Shown here piece by piece: positions 54,558 through 64,000 of a stretch of DNA of 64,000 nucleotides (the stretch's first letter is position 1; each line of letters opens with the position of its first letter). Both the position numbers and the translations under genes were made by a program. Source of the stretch: Vicia villosa (lineage: Eukaryota > Streptophyta > Magnoliopsida > Fabales > Fabaceae); NCBI RefSeq assembly GCF_029867415.1, contig NW_026705401.1, positions 525,001 through 589,000 of the forward strand, written 5' to 3'. The notes beneath the pieces were generated by a model. It had not been told where the DNA came from. It saw only the letters and a program-made list of their open reading frames with translations, and ran no database searches.

Positions 54558-55207
54558 CCAAAAATCTGCTATTTTTCCTACTATGAACTATTGCCCCTCA
54601 AAACCCATCTTTCCCATACTAGAAAATCATTATAAGGCACACTTTGTCAAGTCTAACACCAACATCATGTAATTATTCATATCCAAACATCAATCCCATC
54701 AATTGCATAGAAATTACACAATATTCTTAACATCATAAACACATCAGCATTCAACTTTTCATACAAGCATGAATACAAAATTATGAAGCATAGCCTCTAC
54801 CATACTCATCATCATACAAACCCTTATAGAGTAAGAATCCCACCCTTACCTTGGATTGAAGATTGCTCTAAGATTCCAATGGGATTTCTCTAGCTCTCTG
54901 CACTTCTCTCTTTCTACGTTCTTCTCGAAATAATCAGAATTCTAACATTTTCCCTAATTCCTCTTATTTTATTCTTTTCACTAATTTTCACTTTTACTAA
55001 TGGGTTTAACCTCATATCACCTCCCCACCCACTAATACTACTACTAACATCATAATAGGCCCAATGTTCATATTCTCATTATATTATTAATACTAATTAA
55101 TTAATTAATCAACTTCTAACAAAATAAAATAATTCTAAATAATTCTTAATTTTATTAAATAATTCGCAAACACCATAAAATAATTAGTTAAATAACAGGG
55201 CGTTACA
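54558..55207 (-). mobile_element. Chromo-1 LTR, right part
   Basis: This continues 49164-50234 after the Athila-1 insertion. It ends GGGCGTTACA, which on the minus strand reads TGTAACGCCC, a usual gypsy LTR start. AT-rich DNA precedes the end. No polypurine tract directly adjoins; the nearest purine-rich stretch on the minus strand (CTGAGGGGGGAGAAGG) lies about 14 bp away. Confidence 0.55.
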
Positions 55208-55496
55208 CTGTGTTCCAAGGCCTTCTCCCCCCTCAGAGGGAACCAGGTGTTGGATCCTTATAGAAGTTATCTTGACCGCATGGCTGCTGAGGACGTCCAC
55301 TATGACGGCTACGCTGATCAACATGAGACGGTTCCGTTTGATGAGATCGTACTATATTCTGGATGGTTGGCTACCAGTTCGACCATCATTGTTCGTTATC
55401 TTCTGGACCGCGTCATGCGGCAATTTGACTATCAGCAGATGATACCTCGCCACCCTTCGGACTCCGCTCCTATCGACCATGCTCTGATACCACTAA
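55208..55496 (+). pseudogene. Plant mobile domain (PMD) fragment
   Basis: The plus-strand frame 55247-55501 reads MLDPYRSYLDRMAAEDVHYD, then VLYSGWLATSSTIIVRYL, DRVMRQFDYQQ and IPRHPSDSAPI. This matches the C-terminal part of the plant mobile domain found in MAIL1/MAIN-type proteins, 'phosphatase 7 long form' proteins and many transposons. Only about 80 codons are present, with no start context and no upstream exons. The last codons read through the antisense primer site. It is antisense to the surrounding LTR element, so it was probably carried in by it. Confidence 0.65.
55481..55492 (-). promoter_or_regulatory. Antisense primer binding site (initiator Met tRNA)
   Basis: On the minus strand TGGTATCAGAGC lies four bases inside the LTR that starts at 55497. 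It shows that this LTR is the 5' LTR of a minus-strand element. Confidence 0.8.
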
Positions 55497-56043
55497 TGTA
55501 ACACCCCTTTCCTAAACCCAAAATATTACATATATAATAACAGAGTAATAAGCATATAACAAAAGGGTGTCACATGTCGTTTCCAAAACAATTGAAAACC
55601 ATAACAAAATATTCAAGCATTGCACATGATCATGTTTATAACACATTTGAAACCTTCATGTTTTTGATAATATGCAAACGCAGCGGAATAACAATTACAA
55701 CCAATCATTTTCAATGAATATATCCCATACTATATTCATCTACCAATTCAAAATAACATAATTAAACTATGTTATATGAAATTCAATAACTAGGCAACAT
55801 AGCCTTCAACAACCATATCCACATTATCATGTTAAACACGAAAAGATAACAATATCCAAATAACTAAAACATGAGTTCAAATAAATCCCCAAGTGTTACA
55901 TGACCAGAGCATTTGACTCACTATCTACTCAAAATGATAAACCAAAAGCTCCTCGGCTAAATCCTCGGACAAGCTCACTACTCGTCGGAACCTGCACGTT
56001 GTCACAATGAACATCATTCAAACAGAAGGGAAAAAAATCACAC
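55497..56043 (-). mobile_element. Chromo-1 5' LTR, truncated
   Basis: The forward sequence starts TGTAACACCCCTTTCC and continues with the GCAGCGGAATAA and GTGTTACATGACCAGAGC phrases. It is cut at 56043 by the Chromo-2 LTR. With only 289 bp between its primer site side and the left LTR end at 55207, the element is a strongly deleted or non-autonomous copy. Confidence 0.6.
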
Positions 56044-56228
56044 TGTAACACCCCAATTCTACCCAAAGCATTTAGGCAAGAAAATATCAGAGTATTAAAA
56101 TTTCATACAACACAATTAGGATGTTACACTAAGTAACCAAACAAACACCTTGAAAACAAACGGACATCACCGATGCCAAAAGCATACACACCTGCTAATA
56201 ACATGATACATAACACACGGAAGATATG

Positions 56229-56231
<3 letters not shown>

Positions 56232-56312
<81 letters not shown>
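56232..56312. repeat. (TA)n microsatellite
   Basis: About 80 bp of TA repeats inside the Chromo-2 LTR. The Tyr-Ile open frame is an artefact. Confidence 0.95.
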
Positions 56313-56313
<1 letters not shown>

Positions 56314-56794
56314 GTATAGCTCTCACTCTCAAAGAGGAGTTTTCCAAAATAAAGTGTTTACAATACACAATGGCACATTATCACATATACATGTTCAAAA
56401 GAGTCATATACAAATAAATAACAACAGACTCCCGACTACCCAGTGTTACATATCAGAGCGACCGACAAGACCAACTGGAGAACTACCTCTTCCAAAAGAC
56501 TCCCAAAGCGGCTAATCTGCAGGATGCCACTCAAGCATCAAATCAGCAGAAGGGTGAGAATATAATTCATAATGAAAGCATGACGATTATAGTAATGCCA
56601 ACAAGTATCATCAAGAATCATACAACAAAGTAATCCACTCATTCAACCACAATCAATATATAAGTAATGTGACACATGAATGATAACATAAATTATACAG
56701 ACCGACAATGATGAATGAGACTCGACTATGCATATGCATGTGGTACCAAATCCGGAGTAAAACTCCCCTTGTCATTATGACAAATACACCTTTG

Positions 56795-56945
56795 CCGAGC
56801 ATTATGCTGGGACTTCTTTCCCTCAGGAAAATACACCTTTGTCGAGCATTAAGCTACGACTAAATGTCATCGAGCATTTAGCCCCCACTGATGACCTCTT
56901 GCCACTCGGGAAAATACACCTTTTTACCGAGCATTAAGCCCCCAC
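56795..56945. repeat. Short degenerate repeat in Chromo-2 LTR
   Basis: AAATACACCTTT-(G/A)-CCGAGCATTA and GAGCATT(A/T)AGCCCCCACTG phrases recur three to four times with irregular spacing. Confidence 0.6.
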
Positions 56946-58687
56946 TGGTAATAATTGCCAATTCAGGCCACCTGCTAATAGCATTCCGCCATTAACGTAA
57001 TGAAATGTTATGCTGTGCAAATATGTGACTCTATTACACGACAACAACATCATCAACAATATAACACGGTCACATACCCACGTTACACCGTTTATATTCT
57101 ATCCAAAAGGATACATCACCAATTAATAACATAGTTATCAATTACATCACACATAATTACCACCAAGGCATTAATAAGCACACATCACACATTCACCGTC
57201 AAAACATACTAGCCACATCGGCATAAATGATCGCATAATTGCATCACATCAATTAATATTGGCCATTGGCCCACAACTCCATCAATACATCATCAACAAG
57301 TTATAATAACAACAATTCAACAATGATAATACATCATTCTCATAACAACAATTACTTGCCATAAGGCCACACATCATGTTAATAACAAACAACCAAACAT
57401 TGTCACATATCAAGAATGAACATTCATTATAACACATATGAGCATGATCTCATGTTACCGACAACTAATCACATACCTCGTACCAATACGATAACATTCA
57501 CACAACACATCATCATGATTTATCATGCACTAGTTCACAAAACCATTTATGAAAATCAACCACCCACTACTACATCCTACATCATTAACAATTACCACCA
57601 AGCACTCGGATTATTTACCAATCATATCGCGTATATAAACAATTATGTGTTTTTCATCAACAACACCCCATAACCAATTAATAACAAGCTAACCAAGCCT
57701 ATATTATCATATAGAACATCCAACTAGCTTCCTAACACTTCGAACGGCGTACAAAACGGAGCTACGGTTCAAGAGTTATGAAGTTTCAAAGTTTTGGAAA
57801 AACAGAAAAAGCTGCTGTCCGCTTCAGCTCCGTTCAGCGGACCTTCGCAGAGAATTTTCTGCAACAGAACCTCCGCTCAGTGGACCCACCTCCGCTCAGC
57901 GGACCTGCGTAAACCCAAAAAAAACCAGAACGAACCAGAACAGTTTTAACCCTCTTATACCCACCAAAACCACTCCAAAACATCATTATAACACCAATAC
58001 AACACATACAAACCATAGAAACAACCTAACATCAAACTTTTCATGGTTGATTCATCAATCTATCTCAAAACCTAACTTTTATCCAAAATCAATCAAGCCA
58101 TAGAAATGGAAAAGAAAGCATGATCAATGAAGGTATCTATCATCATACTACACATACACACCACAAAATCATGTTTATAACTTCTAAACTCACAAAACTC
58201 ACAATCCACCATTGTTGGTCAAGCATAGAAATAAACAAGAACAAGAACAAGAACAAGACTATAAGAATCATACATCCAAGATAAATTAGATTCACCCCCT
58301 TACCTTGCTATTGTGACGATCGACAATCGATTCGGTTGAGAATCCACCAATCTCCACTTTTTCTTCTTCGCCTCTTCTTCTCCTTTCTCTCTTCTCTTTT
58401 TCTTTCCATCCTCTTTCCTTTCTCACAAATATCTCCTTCTTATAAGGAAAATATTTATCCCGCGGAAATGACCAAAATGCCCCTGCGCTCAAATATCGTT
58501 CAAACGTCCCAAAACGCGGAATATTACCTTAATGATATTTCTAGTATCAAAAATATGAAAACCTTCAATTAAATATTAGCCCGCCATCCCGAACTAATAC
58601 CGACTGAAACGACTCCAAAAACGGTAAAATTCCAATAAACGTCACAAACGTCCAAATTAAGCATATACTTATTTTCCGGGCATTACA

Positions 58688-58703
58688 ACTCTCCCCCACT
58701 TAG
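58688..58703 (-). promoter_or_regulatory. Chromo-2 polypurine tract
   Basis: On the minus strand CTAAGTGGGGGAGAGT directly precedes TGTAATG. It is the plus-strand DNA primer. Confidence 0.8.
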
Positions 58704-60326
58704 AAGATTTCCGTCCTCGGAAATATCCCAAACGCAAACAAACTTGGATACGCTCTTGTATCCGACTAACCAACTATCAAGCCACGAAAGCAACGACACA
58801 ATCAGCACCAACAACGAATCACTCTTGCTAAAAGCAAAACAACCAAAACACAACAACGACAACGAGATGCACAGCCCATACAATGCACTCATCGACTAAC
58901 ACCAAAACACAAGAAATAACCAAGACACAACCAACAAGAACAAGATGCAATGCCCACACAATGCACTTGTCAACCAAACCGCAACCATAATGTTACCGTC
59001 ATCAAAGGCAACACACCTCTAATCCCCCATCCAAGGAATTAGCTACATGTACTCGAACCATCACCATGGAAAAGAGACACCATCTTAAATAAAGACATAA
59101 AGTTCCATGACATATACAACTTCTGAACACCCTCAGCAAAACTAGAATACCAACAACCCGGTCGCACAACATCCAAACAACCATGCCAAGACATAGCAGT
59201 CAAACATGTAACCAAAACATCTGGTGGTCTTATAATTCCTACCACATCCACTGTCCACAATTTGAACTCTAACAATTCATACACACACATACGAACCGCG
59301 TCATTTCACGCTTCCGATGCGCACTCTGATTTCCCACAACAAACAGATTTACCAATTTCATAACCAACTTCCAACTCCTTCTAGTATTCACCAGAAATTC
59401 ATTGTTCTCTCTTAACATACTCAACCTCTTAATATGCTGTGTCAGCTTGCACACCAGACAAAAGTCTTTGCTTTATCCAATCAAAGGCAAAAAGCTAATC
59501 CAAACACATCCTTGTTCACAACACCAGCCCTCATAGATCCTTAAGTGACCAAATCGTCCTCTCAGTCTGACCATCCGTTTGAGGACGAGACGCCAAACTC
59601 AACGCAACTTTGTACCCAAAGTACTTTGTGAACCTTCTCCAAATTTCAGAAATAAACCTCGGATCTCAATCTAAACAATACCTTACGAAACACCATGCAA
59701 ACAAACAAACCAGCAAACAATTTTATCAACATACCACTCGCCAGTACTTCCATCGGTTAATCCATTCTTATCGAAATAACGTAAGCAGATTTCGTCAATA
59801 TATCCACAATAACCCAAATCACCTCACAATTACTCGATGTCCTCAGAAAACCAGAAACAAAATCCATAGAAATGCTATTCCACTTCTACTCAGGAGTGGA
59901 TAACAGTTACATGAAACCAGACGACTCCTGACAAGTCAAACACAAATAAACAAATCCCTTCATATCCTTCTTCATTACCTTGCCACTAAAAATGACCTTC
60001 TCAAATCTTGATACATCTTAGTAGCATCAGGATGAATACTCAAATCAATATGACGCACTTCATCCAAAGTCCTCTTTTCAAATCCGAACATTAGGAATAC
60101 AAACTTGATCAGGACATCCCATGACATTGTTCTTATCAATCCGAAGATTACCATCTTTATCTTTGACTAATAAATATCATCTTATCAACCCATTCAAATC
60201 CGATTCCTGACATTTTCTAATCTCATCAAGAATACCATAAGTAAGCTTTCACATATGAAGCTCAACACTTGAAGAAGTCGCTTTACGAACCAAACTCAAA
60301 TCTCACAACTGTTTCAACAATCACAA
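58704..60326 (-). pseudogene. Gypsy integrase remnant (Chromo-2)
   Basis: Minus-strand fragments in order: at about 60050-59930 SIHPDATKMYQDLRRSF and a CLTCQ-like trace (integrase zinc domain), at about 59600-59541 LASRPQTDGQTERTI (integrase core end with the catalytic Glu), then 58704-59480 without recognisable domains. Stops and frameshifts are many. The motifs are those of Ty3-gypsy chromovirus-type integrases, but I saw no clear chromodomain. The remnant is cut at 60326 by Ogre-3. Confidence 0.65.
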
Positions 60327-63074
60327 TGTAGCAACCTGCCCTAAAAATTAAATTTAGAGTCGCCACCTATTCTGAAGGGCGAATAGGAAACCCTACGCAG
60401 TTTAGAGATCGGGGTAAGATACTATATTCAGGTCGAGGGAAGGTGTTAGGCACCCTCAACCCTTTCCTATGGCTTTGAATCTAAGGTAACAGTTTATGGC
60501 TGAAAATTAAGGTTAATAGCTAAGGAAGTGAATAGGGGGAAAATTGAGATTTTAGGGAGGGGGACTCGCCTTGTTGCCAAGTGCCTACGTACCTCCTTAT
60601 GGAGGATCAGAGTCAACGTAGTTCGGGGACAGGATTGTACGCCTTAGGATTTGATATTTGATTTGAGATGGTTTTTAGAGGCTTTTTGAGTGGTCTATCG
60701 TAGTTTGACAATTTGTAATTTTTGAATGGATTTGAGAAGTATTTTAAGGTTTGGGCGTACAACCCTGGTTTTGATTTATACTATTAACCGCGATAATCGA
60801 TTGATTCAATTACCATAGTTAACAGATTAATAGTTGTATCATTACCAATTCTAATCGATCGATTCGATTATCACTAATAATGAATTATAGTATTTTTTTT
60901 TAATAATTTTATGAATTTATTTGTATCATTACCCCTCGTAATCGATTGATTCGATTAAAAAGAATAACGAATTAGAATGAGAGAAACAAAAGATTAATCA
61001 TCGCGACTAATAAGATAGTCGAAACCATTTAACCAAATAGAAATTAATTATATTTTAATTAAATAATATTTTAACTAAAATTCATTATTGCCCATAGCGA
61101 TTAATTGATTTAATCGGCACGAACAACAAATTAGAATTTTTTAATATAAATATCACATATTAATTTTATTTATAAAAATAATCATTAATGTAGAAATAAT
61201 ATATTAAAAAAAGAATTAATTAAAACAAATGATTAATTAAAATTAGTTAGTTTATTTTTATTTATATTTTTTGCGCAAGGGGTGCATTTTGTCAAGAGGA
61301 AGTAATTTGGAGGGTGTTATTATCAAAGGGGTGAGCCCACTAGCTTTTGGGAGCCCGTTAGATCATGTATGCGCGTGAGCATGGTACCAGGGTGCGCGCT
61401 CAGAAGCGTGTACGGTTGGATTTTGCTCTGTTTTTAATCAATGGTCCGCATGTGAAACTGGGTGAGGAACCATGGTAAGCAATTGAGTCTATCATCCCAC
61501 GAAACGCACCAATCATGTGGCCTGGGAGTGGCCACATGTAACGAGGCTATCGGGTGTGAAGAGATAAGCCTTATCTCTTTATCCTTTCCAATACCCAGAA
61601 TTAATATCTACCAATACACTCTCTTTACTTTTTTTTTCGTTCAGCATAATAGGAAACAGAAAAAAAAGACAAAAAGTGACAAATCTCTCTCACCTCTCTC
61701 TTCGATTATCTCTCTATTATCTCATGCTACCACTCACACATGCATATGAACCTAGAACACAATACACTACGGCGGCGCTATATGAACACACGGCGGCCGG
61801 TGCGGCAGCGCATCAATATCTACCCAGAATCACACAAAAATTCAACAGAGGCTATTATCACATCAAGATTCTAAAAGCTAAGTGCATCAGAGCTCACCTT
61901 TCGATCTTGACCTTCAGTAACGTGTAAGCTCTTCTCTGATCCTTCTTCTTCTTTGTTTGCAGGTTCGAAATCACGCGCTTGGAGATTGAAGGATTTCCAC
62001 GATTTCTTCTCTGCTTTGGCTCCGATTTCTCCTTTTTCTCGTTTGTAGGTTCAGTATGAAGGTGAAGATTCGCAGCGGCGCAAGAGTTTTTTTTTTTCAG
62101 ATCCCCCCTTCTAATTTTCTCTCTCTGTTTTATAGTTAGGGTTAGGAATTTATTTTAGGAAATGTTAGATTAGATTGGTTTTAGAATTTTAGGAATTGAT
62201 TCAATTAGTTTTAGGATTTGATTGATTTTCATATTCAATGTAAGATTTTTCGGTTGTAATGTATTGTTTTGATTGAATCAAATCTTTTATTTTTGTTTAA
62301 GTTTGATTTAAGATTTGATTATGAAATTGGTTGAAATTCATGCTGATTTACGTTTCAATTTCTTTCGGGGCTTGATTTGGATTAGGGTTTGGGTGGTTGC
62401 GGCTGCGCAGAGCTATGGAGAAGGTGAACAGTGGCCGGGTCGGTTCTGACCCGGTCCACTCCTGATCCGCGTGTGGCCCAATATTCCTAACTTGTTTCTT
62501 TGGCCCAAAAGCAATGGAGTCAGGAAAAACCCAAAAAACTCAATTTTTTTATTACTTAATTGATTAAAACTAATTATCCTAAATATCTATTACTATTAAT
62601 CTTACTAACCTATTGACCATAATTTTAACAACAAATCGATAATTCTAATATTAACACTAATTAGCAATACTTAAATAGTTCTAATAATAATAATTAATCA
62701 CCCATTACATTAATACTAATAATAATTAATACCAATAATAGTATTTGGTTAATTTTAATAACTCTAATATTAACTCTAACACCAATTCTAATGATAAGAA
62801 TTAACAACACCAATAATTCATAGTTAGTAGCAATAAAAGTATTATTTGGAAAAATATAATAAAATGATTAAATGGTGATAAACAGATGGGCCCAAAACAA
62901 ATTGATTCCAAATGTTTATTATTCACACCTCCATTTTATCTCCACTGATTTATAAGGGAATTTTATAAGAGATCGAGTTTAACAATAGATATATTAAACC
63001 CTATGGCCCTTAATTTTTAACACCCTTAATAAATTAAAACAAGGATTAAAACGGGTAAATTTTGGGGTATGACA
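60327..63074 (-). mobile_element. Ogre-3 3' LTR
   Basis: 2748 bp. Forward it reads TGTAGCAACCTGCCC ... GGGGTATGACA, so on the minus strand it starts TGTCATACCCCAAAATTTAC, the Ogre/Tat signature, and ends GGTTGCTACA. A polypurine tract precedes it on the minus strand. The left flank CACAA is the likely half of a target duplication whose partner is outside the window. It carries AATCGAT-type palindromes at 60795, 60852, 60939 and 61099, and a pyrimidine-rich tract at 61620-61730. The open frames at 61462-61927 show no protein family. Confidence 0.8.
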
Positions 63075-63089
63075 GCTGCCCCTATTTAA
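63075..63089 (-). promoter_or_regulatory. Ogre-3 polypurine tract
   Basis: On the minus strand TTAAATAGGGGCAGC abuts the LTR start. It matches the plus-strand tract of Ogre-2 (GAATAGGGGCAAC). Confidence 0.8.
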
Positions 63090-63619
63090 TTATCTTGGAT
63101 TTAGTGGCGTGAGAATACGCCGGTCTCACGCTTTCTGAATCGAAGAGTTATTAAATAATGGAATACCCTTAAATTTACCTAGTGCTCGAGTGTGAGCGAA
63201 AAGAAATGTCCTGCTAAAGCCTGAGTCTTACATAGCGAGGACCTGTAGTTAGTTGTGTGATCAACTTGCTATAGTGCTAGCAAGCTTTCGTAGTTTACGA
63301 ACCCCACTTACTATAGTTTTAGTAAGTTCTCGTAGTTTGCGCAACCCAGAAGGATTACTTGCTATAGTTCTAGCAAGTTCGCCTGCATCAATAGGATTCA
63401 TATGCCCTGGTTCGGACAAGTTTACCTGTATAGAATATTATTTTGTAAATGCGTATGCATTATGCGTATGCATATGATCCTGTTGTCTGTACAATGCAAA
63501 TGTGTGCATGTTCAAATATGTAAATGTTGCGCGTACGCGAATGAGTATGTATGATAGTGCTTTGTGTATAATGCCTATGCGTAGTTTATCTATGAGTAAG
63601 GATGAACAACAAGGTTGTT
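63090..63619 (-). other. Ogre-3 3' UTR with hairpins
   Basis: Non-coding. Hairpins lie at 63107-63131 (GCGTGAGA/TCTCACGC), 63265-63284, 63287-63301, 63307-63326 and 63358-63377. The plus-strand frame at 63253-63477 runs through these hairpins and is not a gene. Confidence 0.65.
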
Positions 63620-64000
63620 ATCATCGGCAAGGTTACCGAGATACGCCAATCAGGCAATTGAAGATAAACAGCCAGTAAGGTTACTTAACATCGGTAAGGT
63701 TACCGGAAAACATCAATCAGGTAATTGGGAAGAATATCTCAGTAAGGTTACTGGCATCGGCAGGGTTACCGGAAAACATCAATCAGGTGATTGGAAAGGT
63801 ATCTCAGTAAGGTTACTGGCATTGGTAAGGTTACCGGAAAACATCAATCAGGTGATTGGAAAGAAAATCTCAGTAAGGTTACTGGCATCCGTAGGGTTAA
63901 CGGAAAGCATCAATCAGGTGATTGGAATGAATATCTCAGTAAGGTTACTGGCATCGGTAAAGTTACCGGAAAACATCAATCAGGTGATTGGAAAGAAAAA
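63620..64000 (-). repeat. 66-bp tandem array of mini-palindromes, continuing off the window
   Basis: At least five units with a period of 65-66 bp are seen. Each holds CGGTAA-GG-TTACCG, AATCA-GG-TGATT and CAGTAA-GG-TTACTG, three short palindromes sharing a GG centre. The CTGGCAT junction recurs at about 63751, 63816, 63881 and 63947. The array lies in the 3' UTR of Ogre-3. Confidence 0.85.

Larger units (their letters stand above)
56044..58687 (-). mobile_element. Chromo-2 3' LTR
   Basis: 2644 bp. Forward it reads TGTAACACCCCAATTC ... CCGGGCATTACA. The minus-strand start TGTAATGCCCGG is preceded by the polypurine tract, so this is a 3' LTR. Internal features are a TA microsatellite (56232-56312), CGAGCATTAAGC-type repeats (56795-56945) and TCCGCTCAGCGGA palindromes (57829-57903). 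Open frames such as 57416-57673 and 58336-58572 show no protein family. Confidence 0.75.

Noticed and set aside
55247..55501. Complete small gene encoding a PMD protein
   Set aside because: Only the C-terminal part of the domain is present, and the frame ends by reading through an antisense primer site.
60327..63074. Plus-strand LTR with a pyrimidine-rich leader
   Set aside because: The flanking GCTGCCCCTATTTAA is a polypurine tract only on the minus strand, and the Ogre LTR start signature is at the right edge, so the element is minus-strand.

Overview
This window is plant nuclear DNA made almost entirely of retrotransposons. No intact host gene is visible. The organism is most likely a legume, probably of the pea/vetch/clover group. 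The reasons are several Ogre/Tat-type Ty3-gypsy elements with an Arg-tRNA primer site, Sirevirus-type Ty1-copia elements with a downstream envelope-like ORF, and chromovirus and Athila remnants nested in one another. The species is inferred, not proven.

Left (1-11225). A gypsy gag scrap and a decayed Ogre-type LTR come first, then exon-like scraps of an unknown gene. A 7.8-kb AT-rich segment follows (2650-10442), bounded by two inverted hairpins that look like Helitron 3' ends. It carries a broken but intron-containing fragment of a PTI1-like receptor-like cytoplasmic kinase gene. Next is a short spacer with telo-box-like motifs.

Centre-left (11226-30298). This is a three-level nest. An old minus-strand Sirevirus (Sire-A, from 11226) was split in its gag by a plus-strand Ogre-like LTR (Ogre-1, starting 17497). 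That LTR was later split by a young, apparently complete minus-strand Sirevirus (Sire-B, 18989-28555). Sire-B has a perfect 5-bp target duplication (TGATC) and nearly identical LTRs. It encodes full-length gag and pol ORFs in two frames (pol in the +1 frame), but its envelope-like ORF is internally deleted.

Centre (30298-44778). Ogre-1 continues with its primer site, leader and one 498-aa gag ORF, then passes straight into 3'-UTR-like DNA and a 15-copy, 63-bp tandem array. The integrase end, 3' UTR, polypurine tract and 4.7-kb LTR of a different element (Ogre-2) follow.

Centre-right (44779-60326). A copia pol remnant has a solo LTR inserted in its RNase H region (TSD GTAAC) and its own 3' LTR. 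It abuts a minus-strand chromovirus-like LTR split by an Athila-like remnant (TSD CAGAA). A plant-mobile-domain fragment lies beside an antisense Met-tRNA primer site. A second chromovirus follows, with a 2.6-kb LTR and an integrase remnant.

Right (60327-64000). The 3' LTR, polypurine tract and 3' UTR of a minus-strand Ogre-like element (Ogre-3) continue off the window.

The most unusual signal is not coding. The 3' UTRs of three different Ogre-like elements hold arrays of small hairpins whose stems change sequence while keeping complementarity. Separately, each of several unrelated LTRs carries its own short palindrome, repeated two to nine times.
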